NCBI RefSeq assembly: GCF_000813005.1 | Contig: NZ_JSYP01000001.1 | Span: 186,001-250,000, forward strand | Direction of reading: 5' to 3' | From: Flavobacterium sp. KMS | Lineage (GTDB): Bacteria > Bacteroidota > Bacteroidia > Flavobacteriales > Flavobacteriaceae | DNA: 64,000 nucleotides | Shown here: one piece after another, positions 1-8,214 of the stretch | Numbering within the stretch: position 1 is the stretch's first letter | How the letters are laid out: the number at the start of each line of letters is the position of its first letter | The notes under the pieces: generated by a model | The model's input: the letters and a program-made list of their open reading frames with translations, nothing else | The model's database searches: none | Told to the model about the DNA's origin: nothing | Program-made: the position numbers and the translations under genes

Positions 1-82
1 CCATCACCACTCCCGCAGAATAAGAGATTTTATCTTTCTCTTCTGTTTTACCAACATGCCCTAATAATTCTAAAATATCCAT
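1..82 (-). CDS. Partial CDS of unknown function, last visible gene of the hydrogenase operon
   Basis: Only the first 27 codons are visible. They start at an ATG at 82-80 and begin MDILELLGHVGKTEEK. The start lies 3 nt past the hypF stop codon, so this gene is almost certainly co-transcribed with hyaABCD-hypF. The visible N-terminus does not look like HypD, HypC or any other Hyp protein I know. The downstream position suggests a hydrogenase maturation or accessory role, but that is inference from context only. Confidence 0.55.
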   Translation of the reverse strand, partial: MDILELLGHVGKTEEKDKISYSAGVVM

Positions 83-85
83 GAT

Positions 86-2359
86 TTATTTTTTTATATG
101 TAAATAGTAATTGAGTTGTCCAAATGAAATATTTTCGTCATTGGGAGAAACTATTTTATGAAAATGAAGTTTATATTTTGGTTTTAAATGATCAACAATC
201 AAATCTATAAGTACTGAGTTTTGGAAAACTCCTCCGCTAAATGCTAATTCTTTTGCTTTTGAAAATTTTGCAACTTTTTCAATACATTTCACCAAAGTAT
301 AATGAAAATTAAGAGCGATAATTTCTATATCAACATTCTTTTTACGAGCTGTAATAATTTGCAATAAAATTCTTCTTACAGGAACCAGGTTGGTAATTAT
401 CTCATTTTTTAAATAATCTTCTAATTCTAAAACAGGTTTATTATATCCTCTTTGAGCCAAATTTTCAAGATATAAACCTGCTTCCCCTTCAAATGATATA
501 TTATCCGGAAAACCTAAAGTAAAGGCAACAGCATCGAATAATCTCCCCATAGAGGATGTTTTTATTTTTGCGAGCCCTATCTCATTTTTATAAATTTTCA
601 ATTCATTTTCATCAAAAAAATTTCGAAAAAAAGTATTATTTCCACTTATAGAAAATGCAGCAATTTTTGGATTTTTTGACATTTTATCTCCCATAATCCA
701 TGGATAATATTCTAAATGACCAACTCTTTTAATCTTATTAGCATTGTAACGTAGAAACTCTCCTCCATAAATTTCATTTTCATTTCCAAAACCCATTCCA
801 TCCCAAATAACACCTAAAACATTGTTTCTTTCCCATAGCTTTTTCTCTCCTAAAATTGCTGCAAAATGAGCTTCATGATGTTGAACTTTCAGAATTTCTT
901 TTTGATTTTTTGTATCTGTAAAATCACTAATAATTTGACTATTATGATAATTTGGATGTTTATCACAAATAATAACCTCTGGCAAGAAATCAAAAATTTG
1001 CAGATACTTTTTTATTTTTTTATCAAATCGATCATAAGCATCATAATTACTTAAATCTCCATTATATTCACTAACATAACATTGATTGTTAGGACTAATT
1101 GTAATAGTATTTTTCAAATCTCCGCCTAAGCAAAGTATTTTTTGATTGGTATCATTACAAAAATCTGTTTTAAAATTTGGAGCAAAACCTCTGGATCGTC
1201 TCAAGATTATTTTTACTTTGTTCTTTTCCGAAAATTTAATTACACTATCATCTTGAGGATGTTCTATCTCTAAATTATGATGGAGAAAAAAATCTGTAAT
1301 AGGTTTTAAAATAGTCGTAGCCTCTTTTTCGTTTGTACAAATTGGTGCCCCGTGAAAATTACCACTAGTAGCTATTAAAGGAGCATTAAAAACAAATGAA
1401 ATTAATTGTAAAATGCCTGAATTAGGAAGCAGCGCTCCAATTGTTCTCATTTCTGGAGCAATTTCACCTACTGCCAGATTGCTTTGATCTTTTAAATTTA
1501 AAATAACAATAGGTGCTTCAACAGATTTTAATTGTTTCTCTTCTATTTTATTACAATTCAAATTAGCAACAACCTGACTGAAATTTGGAAATAAAACTGC
1601 AAAAGGTTTTTTTAAACGTCTTTTCCGACTTCTGAGTTCCATTATAGCTTCTGAGTTCCTAGCATCGCATAGTAATAAATATCCCGAAATATTTTTTACA
1701 GCTATAATTTTCCCTTTTTTTAATTCATCTGAAATACGTTTGAAAATTTGCAAATTTGTACCTATAATTTTCTGATTTTCTTTATCAGTAAAAGAAAGTT
1801 GAGCCCCGCAATCGGGACATGAACTTGTTTGCGAATGAAAACGAATATCTTTGGGATTACGATATTCTTCAGAACATGCTTGGCACATTCGGAATTCATT
1901 CATGCTCGTATTTTCTCTTTCAAAAGGGAATTTCCTGGTGATAGCGTAACGAGGACCACATTGTGTACAAGTAGTAAAAGGGTAAAAATAACGTTTGTTC
2001 TCAGAATCTATAACCTCATCTTTACAACTTTCGCAAATTGCAAAATCTGGTGTTAAAGGTAAATTTGCCGAAATATTTTCTGCTGTTGGTTTTATATAAA
2101 AAATTTCAAATTTTTCTTTTGTAGTAAATTCTGAAATCTTAATCGCTGTTATTTTAGCATTCTTAGGATATTTTTTTTTAATCGTTTTGTGAAATTCAAA
2201 TACTCTTTCGGGCTCTCCACTTGCTATTATAATCACCCCCAATTCATTATTTGAAACATAACCAGTCAGTCCAAATTCAGTAGCTAAATTATAAACAAAA
2301 GGGCGGAAACCAACACCTTGCACACGTCCAGAAATGATTATTTGAAAAGAATGATTCAA
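86..2359 (-). CDS. hypF: Carbamoyltransferase HypF, [NiFe] hydrogenase maturation
   Basis: HypF makes the cyanide ligands of the NiFe active site from carbamoyl phosphate, passing the carbamoyl group to the C-terminal cysteine of HypE in the cytoplasm. The 757 residues have the usual family layout. An acylphosphatase domain carries GRVQGVGFR at about 11-19. Two zinc-finger modules follow, with cysteine pairs at 109/112, 131/134, 159/162 and 181/184. Then come a YrdC-like domain (about 200-390) and a Kae1-like C-terminal domain with an HHEAH motif near residue 495. The start is 3 nt after the hyaD stop, so translation is probably coupled. The length is normal and no key motif is missing. Confidence 0.97.
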   Translation of the reverse strand: MNHSFQIIISGRVQGVGFRPFVYNLATEFGLTGYVSNNELGVIIIASGEPERVFEFHKTIKKKYPKNAKITAIKISEFTTKEKFEIFYIKPTAENISANLPLTPDFAICESCKDEVIDSENKRYFYPFTTCTQCGPRYAITRKFPFERENTSMNEFRMCQACSEEYRNPKDIRFHSQTSSCPDCGAQLSFTDKENQKIIGTNLQIFKRISDELKKGKIIAVKNISGYLLLCDARNSEAIMELRSRKRRLKKPFAVLFPNFSQVVANLNCNKIEEKQLKSVEAPIVILNLKDQSNLAVGEIAPEMRTIGALLPNSGILQLISFVFNAPLIATSGNFHGAPICTNEKEATTILKPITDFFLHHNLEIEHPQDDSVIKFSEKNKVKIILRRSRGFAPNFKTDFCNDTNQKILCLGGDLKNTITISPNNQCYVSEYNGDLSNYDAYDRFDKKIKKYLQIFDFLPEVIICDKHPNYHNSQIISDFTDTKNQKEILKVQHHEAHFAAILGEKKLWERNNVLGVIWDGMGFGNENEIYGGEFLRYNANKIKRVGHLEYYPWIMGDKMSKNPKIAAFSISGNNTFFRNFFDENELKIYKNEIGLAKIKTSSMGRLFDAVAFTLGFPDNISFEGEAGLYLENLAQRGYNKPVLELEDYLKNEIITNLVPVRRILLQIITARKKNVDIEIIALNFHYTLVKCIEKVAKFSKAKELAFSGGVFQNSVLIDLIVDHLKPKYKLHFHKIVSPNDENISFGQLNYYLHIKK

Positions 2360-2362
2360 GGT

Positions 2363-2878
2363 TTAGTTTTTATTAAAATTTTCAATTAATTGAATAATTT
2401 TTTCTGTTACTTCTTTTATCGCACCATCGACTTTTGGAGAAAGCTCCATAAGCATTGGTTCCATTTTAGAAATCGTAATTGTGTACAAATAAATTTCGGG
2501 CATCGTATCAAGCATAGTCAAAATTTCGACCATGTCCTTTAATCCAAAATTATGACCACTTAAAGAAATCGGAAAATCATTAGAAAATCTGGGTGTTAAG
2601 AGTGTAATAGTCCCTTCTTCTTTTCCATCCATTGTTGCATCTACAATAATTACTTTTTTATGGTTCTCAATGCAGGGAATTAATGTAAATCCTCCTGTTC
2701 CTCCATCAATAAAAGAGATATTTTCGGGAAAATCGGTCTTCTCAATCCTGTTAATAAAATGTACTCCAACACCCTCATCCCCCATTAAATAATTACCAAT
2801 ACCAAGTACTAAAATTTCATTTCCATTAGAATGAAACTCATCATATTTATATGGCATATTGACTTTTTCTGTAATCAT
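2363..2878 (-). CDS. hyaD: Hydrogenase maturation endopeptidase (HyaD/HybD family)
   Basis: This nickel-dependent protease removes the C-terminal tail of the large subunit once the NiFe cofactor is in place. In 171 residues it shows the family motif GIGNYLMGDEGVGVH (about 26-40). The expected nickel-sensing residues are Glu35, Asp80 and His109 (SGHN). The start is uncertain: Met1 or Met8 would both leave the conserved core intact. It lies 8 nt after hyaC and 3 nt before hypF. Its presumed substrate is the 20-residue tail of HyaB in the same operon. Confidence 0.93.
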   Translation of the reverse strand: MITEKVNMPYKYDEFHSNGNEILVLGIGNYLMGDEGVGVHFINRIEKTDFPENISFIDGGTGGFTLIPCIENHKKVIIVDATMDGKEEGTITLLTPRFSNDFPISLSGHNFGLKDMVEILTMLDTMPEIYLYTITISKMEPMLMELSPKVDGAIKEVTEKIIQLIENFNKN

Positions 2879-2886
2879 CTTTACTG

Positions 2887-3654
2887 TTATATTTTTTTAT
2901 TTTCTTCTTGATTTCCAGTATTTATCACAACTTCTTTTACATCGTCGGCAATTTCATCTTTTCTAACCCTTTCGGTTCGTACAAATTTATATCCACTTAC
3001 CATAGCCGATGTCTCACCTAATCCTTCCAACCAATCATGAAAGAATACTAAATAAACATGAACGATTGCAAACAAGATAAAAGTCCAGGTAGTAATATGA
3101 TGAATAGTCCTAACATTAAAATCTCCTCCTAACAAGTTTACTACCCAACCAAACATCTTTGGTAAAAACCAGGTCGATGTGGGAGCATACATTGCAAACC
3201 CTGTCGCTATCATAACAAGTCCCATAAAAAACATAACCAAATAAGAAGCTGCAGCGACACTATTATGTCCTACAGCTCCTGTAGGGGAATTATTTGTTTC
3301 TTCATTTTGCAAAAAAATATCGTATTTAATAACGTGCCACATCCTTTTAAATCCTTCTTTCTTAAAAGGAAGAAATACACGCCAATTAGCATATTTATTC
3401 CCTTTGAAAGCAAAATAAACCCTCAAAATCATCACTGCTACCAATAGATAGGCACATATAAAATGGATTTCACGAACGTAGCCAAACCAAAATTGTTCTG
3501 TAGCTTCTTTGCTGGAGATAATTCCGGGCGGATTTGCAATAATAAATCCTGTTGCGACTAATCCTGTAATAGCCCAAGCATTTACCCAATGAAAAATACG
3601 CACGGGTAATTGCCATATATAAGCTCTTTTATAATCGTTGGTTTTTGTTGGCAT
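2887..3654 (-). CDS. hyaC: Ni/Fe-hydrogenase b-type cytochrome subunit
   Basis: This di-haem b membrane subunit anchors the hydrogenase dimer and passes electrons from the small subunit to quinone. The 255 residues contain four hydrophobic helices, at about 23-43, 63-83, 136-157 and 185-206. Candidate haem ligands are His22, His64, His185 or His186, and His199. A longer loop between helices 2 and 3 faces the cytoplasm. It follows hyaB by 15 nt. The presence of this subunit supports a respiratory, membrane-bound uptake role for the enzyme. Confidence 0.93.
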   Translation of the reverse strand: MPTKTNDYKRAYIWQLPVRIFHWVNAWAITGLVATGFIIANPPGIISSKEATEQFWFGYVREIHFICAYLLVAVMILRVYFAFKGNKYANWRVFLPFKKEGFKRMWHVIKYDIFLQNEETNNSPTGAVGHNSVAAASYLVMFFMGLVMIATGFAMYAPTSTWFLPKMFGWVVNLLGGDFNVRTIHHITTWTFILFAIVHVYLVFFHDWLEGLGETSAMVSGYKFVRTERVRKDEIADDVKEVVINTGNQEENKKI

Positions 3655-3669
3655 GCTTTACAATTTAAA

Positions 3670-5406
3670 TTAAGAATTACAAATTGTGATATCGTTTACT
3701 TCTTTAATAATGTCTCCATTTTCATCGTATAAATGAACTGCACAAGCGATACAAGGATCAAATGAATGTATCGTTCTAATGATTTCTAATGGTAATTCTG
3801 GATTTGCAACTGGTGTATTTAGCAAACTACTTTCGTAAGGAGATCGTTGCCCTTTTGGATCTCTGGGAGAAGCGTTCCATGTCGATGGAACTACTTGTTG
3901 ATAATTAGCCACTTTTGCATCTTTTATAACAATCCAATGGCTCAAAGCGCCTCGTGGTGCTTCGACAATACCTACTCCTTTAGCCTCTTTTGGCCAGGTA
4001 GACGTTTCCCATTTTTCTGTATTTGCGATATTGGTATCTCCTTTTTTAATATTCTCAATTAAAGTATCAAAAAATTCCAGATTCCAGTTTGCCACTAATT
4101 TTGATTCTAAAGCTCTGGCGGCAGTTCTTCCTAAAGTCGAGAATAGTGCTGCGGCTGGAACTTGCAATTTTGATAATGTAGAATCAATAGTTTCTTTAAA
4201 TTCTTCTCTTCCGGACGCATATCCAACTAACATTCTAGCAAGCGGACCTACTTCCATCGCATGACCTTTCCATCTTGGTGTTTTTATAAAACTGTATTTT
4301 TCATCAACATTCAAATGTGTATAAGGTGGTTTAGGACCTGTGTAATTTATTTTCGTTTCTCCGCTCCACGGTTGTCTTCCTAAATTACCATCTCCTTCAT
4401 AATCATACCAGGAATTATTTACATACTCTTCTACTGTTTTTAAATCTCTTAAATCTAAGTCATGAAGTTTAGATAAATCTTTATTCAAAATAACTCCCGA
4501 CGGGAATTTAAAATTAATATCGTTTGTATTATTATGCCCCTGCATTGGGAATTCTCTAGAAGACATAAAATTATGAAACCCTCCAATAGCCCCCCAGTCT
4601 TTATAGTATCCTGCAATGGCAAGAACATCTGGAACATATACTTGTTCTACAAATTGTTTTCCTTCTTCTAAAAGTTGTCTTACGTGGGCAAGTCTTTCTG
4701 CATTTAGTCCACTTGCATCATCAAGGTTAATAGAGCAAGCCATTCCGCCAACTAAAAAATTGGGGTGTGGATTTTTACCACCAAAAATAGCATGCACTTT
4801 CACAATTTCTTTTTGCCACTCTAAGGCTTCCAAATAATGTGCAGTTGCCATTAAATTAACTTCGGGTGGTAGTTTCATTTGTGGATGTCCCCAATAACCA
4901 TTAGCAAAAATTCCTAATTGACCACTCTCTACAAATTTTTTCAGTCTTTTTTGTAAATCCGAAAAATAACCTGGTGAACTTTTTGGCCAATTTGAAATAG
5001 ATTGTGCTATTTGAGAAGTTTTTACAGGATCTGCGTTCAAGCCACTTATTACATCTACCCAATCAAATGCGTGGAGATGATAAAAATGAACTACATGATC
5101 ATGTAAGTATAAAGCTCCTAGCATAATATTACGAACCATTTCTGCATTTGGAGGAACTACAATTCCAAGTGCATCTTCAACAGCCCGTATTGATGCGGTA
5201 GCATGGGAAGCTGTACAAACCCCACAAGTACGTTGTACAAAAGCCCAAACGTCTTTTGGATTCCTGTCTTTTACAATGTTTTCAAGACCTCTAACCATAG
5301 TTGAAGATAAAAAGGCTTCTTGTATAGTTCCATCCGAAATTTCTACTTCGGCTCTAAGATGTCCTTCTATTCTAGTAATTGGGTCTACCACTATTCTCTC
5401 TGCCAT
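3670..5406 (-). CDS. hyaB: [NiFe] hydrogenase large subunit (uptake type)
   Basis: This is the catalytic subunit that carries the NiFe(CN)2CO centre and splits H2. The N-terminal ligand motif RTCGVC places Cys61 and Cys64. The C-terminal motif DPCIACAVH gives Cys552, Cys555 and the processing His558, followed by a 20-residue tail for HyaD to remove. At 578 residues it has the usual length for group 1 enzymes. It has no export signal of its own, as expected for a subunit carried across the membrane by the Tat signal of HyaA. It lies 19 nt after hyaA. Confidence 0.97.
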   Translation of the reverse strand: MAERIVVDPITRIEGHLRAEVEISDGTIQEAFLSSTMVRGLENIVKDRNPKDVWAFVQRTCGVCTASHATASIRAVEDALGIVVPPNAEMVRNIMLGALYLHDHVVHFYHLHAFDWVDVISGLNADPVKTSQIAQSISNWPKSSPGYFSDLQKRLKKFVESGQLGIFANGYWGHPQMKLPPEVNLMATAHYLEALEWQKEIVKVHAIFGGKNPHPNFLVGGMACSINLDDASGLNAERLAHVRQLLEEGKQFVEQVYVPDVLAIAGYYKDWGAIGGFHNFMSSREFPMQGHNNTNDINFKFPSGVILNKDLSKLHDLDLRDLKTVEEYVNNSWYDYEGDGNLGRQPWSGETKINYTGPKPPYTHLNVDEKYSFIKTPRWKGHAMEVGPLARMLVGYASGREEFKETIDSTLSKLQVPAAALFSTLGRTAARALESKLVANWNLEFFDTLIENIKKGDTNIANTEKWETSTWPKEAKGVGIVEAPRGALSHWIVIKDAKVANYQQVVPSTWNASPRDPKGQRSPYESSLLNTPVANPELPLEIIRTIHSFDPCIACAVHLYDENGDIIKEVNDITICNS

Positions 5407-5425
5407 TCTTTATTTTTTTTATAGA

Positions 5426-6553
5426 TTATAAATCGTCTAAGTGTTTTTCGTTTTCAGTTGCCTGATTAATTCTTTGATTTAGCTCTTTTCGTTTTGATAC
5501 ATTAGAAAGGATGGCATGAACCCCAATACCTGCAGCAACTCCCCCAAGGGCAATTTTACCTATTGTATCGGCATTTGCTTCTATATCTCCCGCTGATACA
5601 GAGGAGTCTCTCGAATAAAAACTTCCTGCGTCCCAGAAATCTTTGGCACTACAGCCTAAACAGCCATGCCCGGATTGAATTGGGTAGCTTACTCCTCCAT
5701 TCCATTTCATATTACCGCAAGCATTGTAGGTACTAGGTCCTTTACAACCAACTTTGTATAAGCAATATCCTTTTTTTGCATTCTCATCATCAAAATTTTC
5801 GACAAATAATCCTGCATCAAAATAAGGTCGGCGATAACAACTATCATGAACTCTTTTAGAATAAAATGCTTTTGGTCTACCTGCATTATCTAGTTCTGGC
5901 AATTTCCCAAAGGCAACAATATGTACAATAATACCAGCCATTACCTCTCCTATAGGAGGGCATCCCGGAACATTGATAATTGGTTTATCGGTAATGATTT
6001 TATTTATAGGTACTGCTCCTGTAGGATTCGGTTTTGCTGCTTGTACACAACCAGATGTTGCACAACTTCCCCAAGCAATTATCGCTTTTGCCCCTGCAGC
6101 AGATTCTTTTAGTATATCAACAGCGCTACGGCCTCCTATACAACAATAATTTCCGTCGGCACCAAGAGGTATAGAACCTTCAACACAAAGAATGTATTCT
6201 CCTTTGTATTTATTCATTGTTGCTTGTTTAGCTGCTTCGGCTTGATGCCCAGAAGCGGCCATTAGCGTTAGCGTGTAATCTAATGATATTTTGTCTAAAA
6301 TAATATCGGCAACAATAGGATGATCCGAACGAATAAACGACTCACTACAACAGGTACACTCCTGAAAATGTTCCCAAATAACGGGTAATCTGGGTGTCCT
6401 TTCTAATGCTTTTGTGATCTGTCCTATTGCAGAACTTTCTACACCCATATATGCTCCTATATATGCTACAAATTTTAAAAAATCTCTCCTACTATAACCT
6501 TGTCTTTCGATACTATTATAATAGGTCTCATTCTTTTTGACTTTATCCTCCAT
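5426..6553 (-). CDS. hyaA: [NiFe] hydrogenase small subunit, Tat-exported, oxygen-tolerant [4Fe-3S] type
   Basis: This electron-transfer subunit carries three Fe-S clusters. A twin-arginine signal SRRDFLKF lies at 21-28. The proximal cluster region has ECTCCSES (Cys66, Cys68, Cys69) and GSCATSGC (Cys164, Cys169), plus Cys198. Cys68 and Cys169 match the two supernumerary cysteines of E. coli HyaA (mature Cys19 and Cys120) that form the oxygen-tolerant [4Fe-3S] cluster. Distal-cluster ligands are His236, Cys239, Cys264 and Cys270. Medial-cluster ligands are Cys279, Cys298 and Cys301. A C-terminal membrane helix runs from about 330 to 352. It is the first gene of the leftward operon. Confidence 0.97.
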   Translation of the reverse strand: MEDKVKKNETYYNSIERQGYSRRDFLKFVAYIGAYMGVESSAIGQITKALERTPRLPVIWEHFQECTCCSESFIRSDHPIVADIILDKISLDYTLTLMAASGHQAEAAKQATMNKYKGEYILCVEGSIPLGADGNYCCIGGRSAVDILKESAAGAKAIIAWGSCATSGCVQAAKPNPTGAVPINKIITDKPIINVPGCPPIGEVMAGIIVHIVAFGKLPELDNAGRPKAFYSKRVHDSCYRRPYFDAGLFVENFDDENAKKGYCLYKVGCKGPSTYNACGNMKWNGGVSYPIQSGHGCLGCSAKDFWDAGSFYSRDSSVSAGDIEANADTIGKIALGGVAAGIGVHAILSNVSKRKELNQRINQATENEKHLDDL

Positions 6554-6673
6554 CCTTAAGTTAGTTTTTAAAACACTTCATGGTCTATTTGATTTAGAAT
6601 ACTCAACATTGCAGACCAATACTTTCATTAAATATCAATACTTCAAATTTTATTTTATTTTTCCTACAATTTT

Positions 6674-6687
6674 ATGATAATTATCAT
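6674..6687. promoter_or_regulatory. Perfect 14-bp palindrome in the divergent hyaA/hypA promoter region
   Basis: ATGATAATTATCAT reads identically on both strands. It lies 120 bp upstream of hyaA and 62 bp upstream of hypA. The sequence resembles the TGATAAT/ATTATCA half-sites of Fur-family repressors, with the halves overlapping. A dimeric regulator controlling both hydrogenase arms is a reasonable inference; its identity is not. Confidence 0.45.
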
Positions 6688-6749
6688 GTTCTGAAAGGTT
6701 TAATAAACTTAAATTGATCCCTAAATTTTGTCCTAAAAGCAAATTCAAT

Positions 6750-7091
6750 ATGCATGAACTTTCTATTGTCTCCTCTATTGTAAAAACTGCTCATCAAGAA
6801 GTAGAGAAAATAAAAGGAAAAAAGGTCTTAGAAATTTATCTCGAAATAGGAAAATTATCTGGCGTCGAGATGGATTCTTTTCATTTCGTATGGCCATTGT
6901 GCACTAATAACAGTGTGCTGGATGGTTCCAAATTATTTGTTGAAGAACCTGTCGGGAGGGCAAAATGCGCAGAATGTAATCACACCTTTATTATCAAAAA
7001 AATATTTGATTCCTGCCCCAATTGCAACAGTCCTTTTAAAGAAATTTTAGAAGGGAAAGAACTAAAAATTAAAAAATTAATTATAAAATAG
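6750..7091 (+). CDS. hypA: Hydrogenase nickel incorporation protein HypA
   Basis: HypA is a nickel metallochaperone that works with HypB to load nickel into the large subunit. The ATG at 6750 was chosen because the protein must begin MHEL, with His2 as nickel ligand; an upstream in-frame TTG at 6714 would bury it. The 113 residues match the family length. The structural zinc site is CAEC...CPNC, at about residues 73-76 and 96-99. It is the first gene of the rightward arm, with hypB starting 6 nt after its stop codon. Confidence 0.95.
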   Translation: MHELSIVSSIVKTAHQEVEKIKGKKVLEIYLEIGKLSGVEMDSFHFVWPLCTNNSVLDGSKLFVEEPVGRAKCAECNHTFIIKKIFDSCPNCNSPFKEILEGKELKIKKLIIK

Positions 7092-7097
7092 AAAATT

Positions 7098-7964
7098 ATG
7101 TGTACCACCTGCGGATGTAGCTCTGATGAGAATGAAATAAGATATACTAAAATGGGCGAAAAACAGAATCATTCTAGCAATAGTAATTTTCATCATCACC
7201 ATCATGATAATGAACTACAACATGATCATGAACATGACCACGAACATACTCATGACCATAATCATAGCCACAGCCATCATAGTCATAGTCATAGTCATGA
7301 TCATAGTCACGAGATAAGTGTGATACAATTAGAAAAAGATATTTTACATAAAAACCAATTAACTGCCGAGAGAAACAGAGGTTTCTTTGAAGCTTTAAAT
7401 ATTTTCTCAATCAACCTGGTGAGTTCTCCCGGATCAGGAAAAACATCATTACTGGAGCGAACAATTACTGATTTAAAAAGTAAAATAACTTTTTCAGTTA
7501 TCGAAGGGGATCAACAAACCACAAATGATGCTGACAGGATTCACAAACTTAATGTTCCTGTAATTCAAATAAATACTGGAAAAGGATGTCATCTTGATAG
7601 CGAAATGATCTCGAGAGCTGTTAAAGAATTGAAACCTAAACAAGATTCGATTATGATGATTGAAAATGTTGGAAATCTAGTTTGTCCAGCGATGTTTGAT
7701 TTAGGAGAATCTAAACGTATTGTAATTATATCTGTGACCGAAGGTGAGGACAAACCCTTAAAATATCCTGATATGTTTTATGGTTCGCAAATATGCATTA
7801 TCAATAAAATAGATTTATTACCATATTTAAAATTTGATTTAGAGAAATTAAAAGAATATGCCAGAAAAGTAAATCCTCAATTAGAATTCTTTGAAGTTTC
7901 GGCCACATCTGGAGAAGGGTTAGAAGCATGGTATACCTATTTAACCCAATCAATAAACCAATAA
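7098..7964 (+). CDS. hypB: Hydrogenase nickel incorporation GTPase HypB with histidine-rich nickel-storage region
   Basis: HypB is a SIMIBI-class GTPase that inserts nickel into the hydrogenase large subunit. The N-terminus MCTTCGC carries the high-affinity CxxCxC nickel site. Residues 32-71 are a very histidine-rich stretch of HDHEH and HSHSH type, known in other HypB proteins to store nickel. The P-loop SSPGSGKTS is at about 109-117. The G-domain metal site shows GKGCH and a later NLVCP cysteine. At 288 residues, the extra length over E. coli HypB comes mostly from the histidine region. hypC follows after 4 nt. Confidence 0.97.
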   Translation: MCTTCGCSSDENEIRYTKMGEKQNHSSNSNFHHHHHDNELQHDHEHDHEHTHDHNHSHSHHSHSHSHDHSHEISVIQLEKDILHKNQLTAERNRGFFEALNIFSINLVSSPGSGKTSLLERTITDLKSKITFSVIEGDQQTTNDADRIHKLNVPVIQINTGKGCHLDSEMISRAVKELKPKQDSIMMIENVGNLVCPAMFDLGESKRIVIISVTEGEDKPLKYPDMFYGSQICIINKIDLLPYLKFDLEKLKEYARKVNPQLEFFEVSATSGEGLEAWYTYLTQSINQ

Positions 7965-7968
7965 TAGT

Positions 7969-8205
7969 ATGTGTTTAGCAGTCCCTGGTCAACTTAAAAA
8001 AGTAACAATGCAACTCGATGAAACTTTTAGAATTGGAAACGTTTCATTTGAAGGAATTATTAAAGAAGTCAATCTAACGCTTGTTCCCGAAGCAAAAGAA
8101 GGCGATTATGTTTTAGTACATGTTGGTGCTGCTATAGGTATTATAGACGAAGAAGAAGCCAAACGTACTATGGCAGTTTTAAAGGAAATGGGGGAAGAAA
8201 TTTAA
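7969..8205 (+). CDS. hypC: Hydrogenase assembly chaperone HypC/HupF
   Basis: HypC is a small chaperone that carries the Fe(CN)2CO unit with HypD and delivers it to the large-subunit precursor. It begins MCLAVPGQ, which places the essential Cys2 correctly and fixes the start. The 78 residues form the expected beta-barrel-sized protein with an acidic C-terminal helix. It sits tightly between hypB and hypE. Its partner HypD is not encoded in this window. Confidence 0.96.
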   Translation: MCLAVPGQLKKVTMQLDETFRIGNVSFEGIIKEVNLTLVPEAKEGDYVLVHVGAAIGIIDEEEAKRTMAVLKEMGEEI

Positions 8206-8214
8206 ATTCTAAAA

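Noticed and set aside
7174..7410. Leftward ORF rich in Asp and Tyr (YDYDYDYDG) opposite hypB
   Set aside because: It is the antisense reading of the HypB histidine codons. The repeat-like composition is a direct shadow and there is no promoter or start context.
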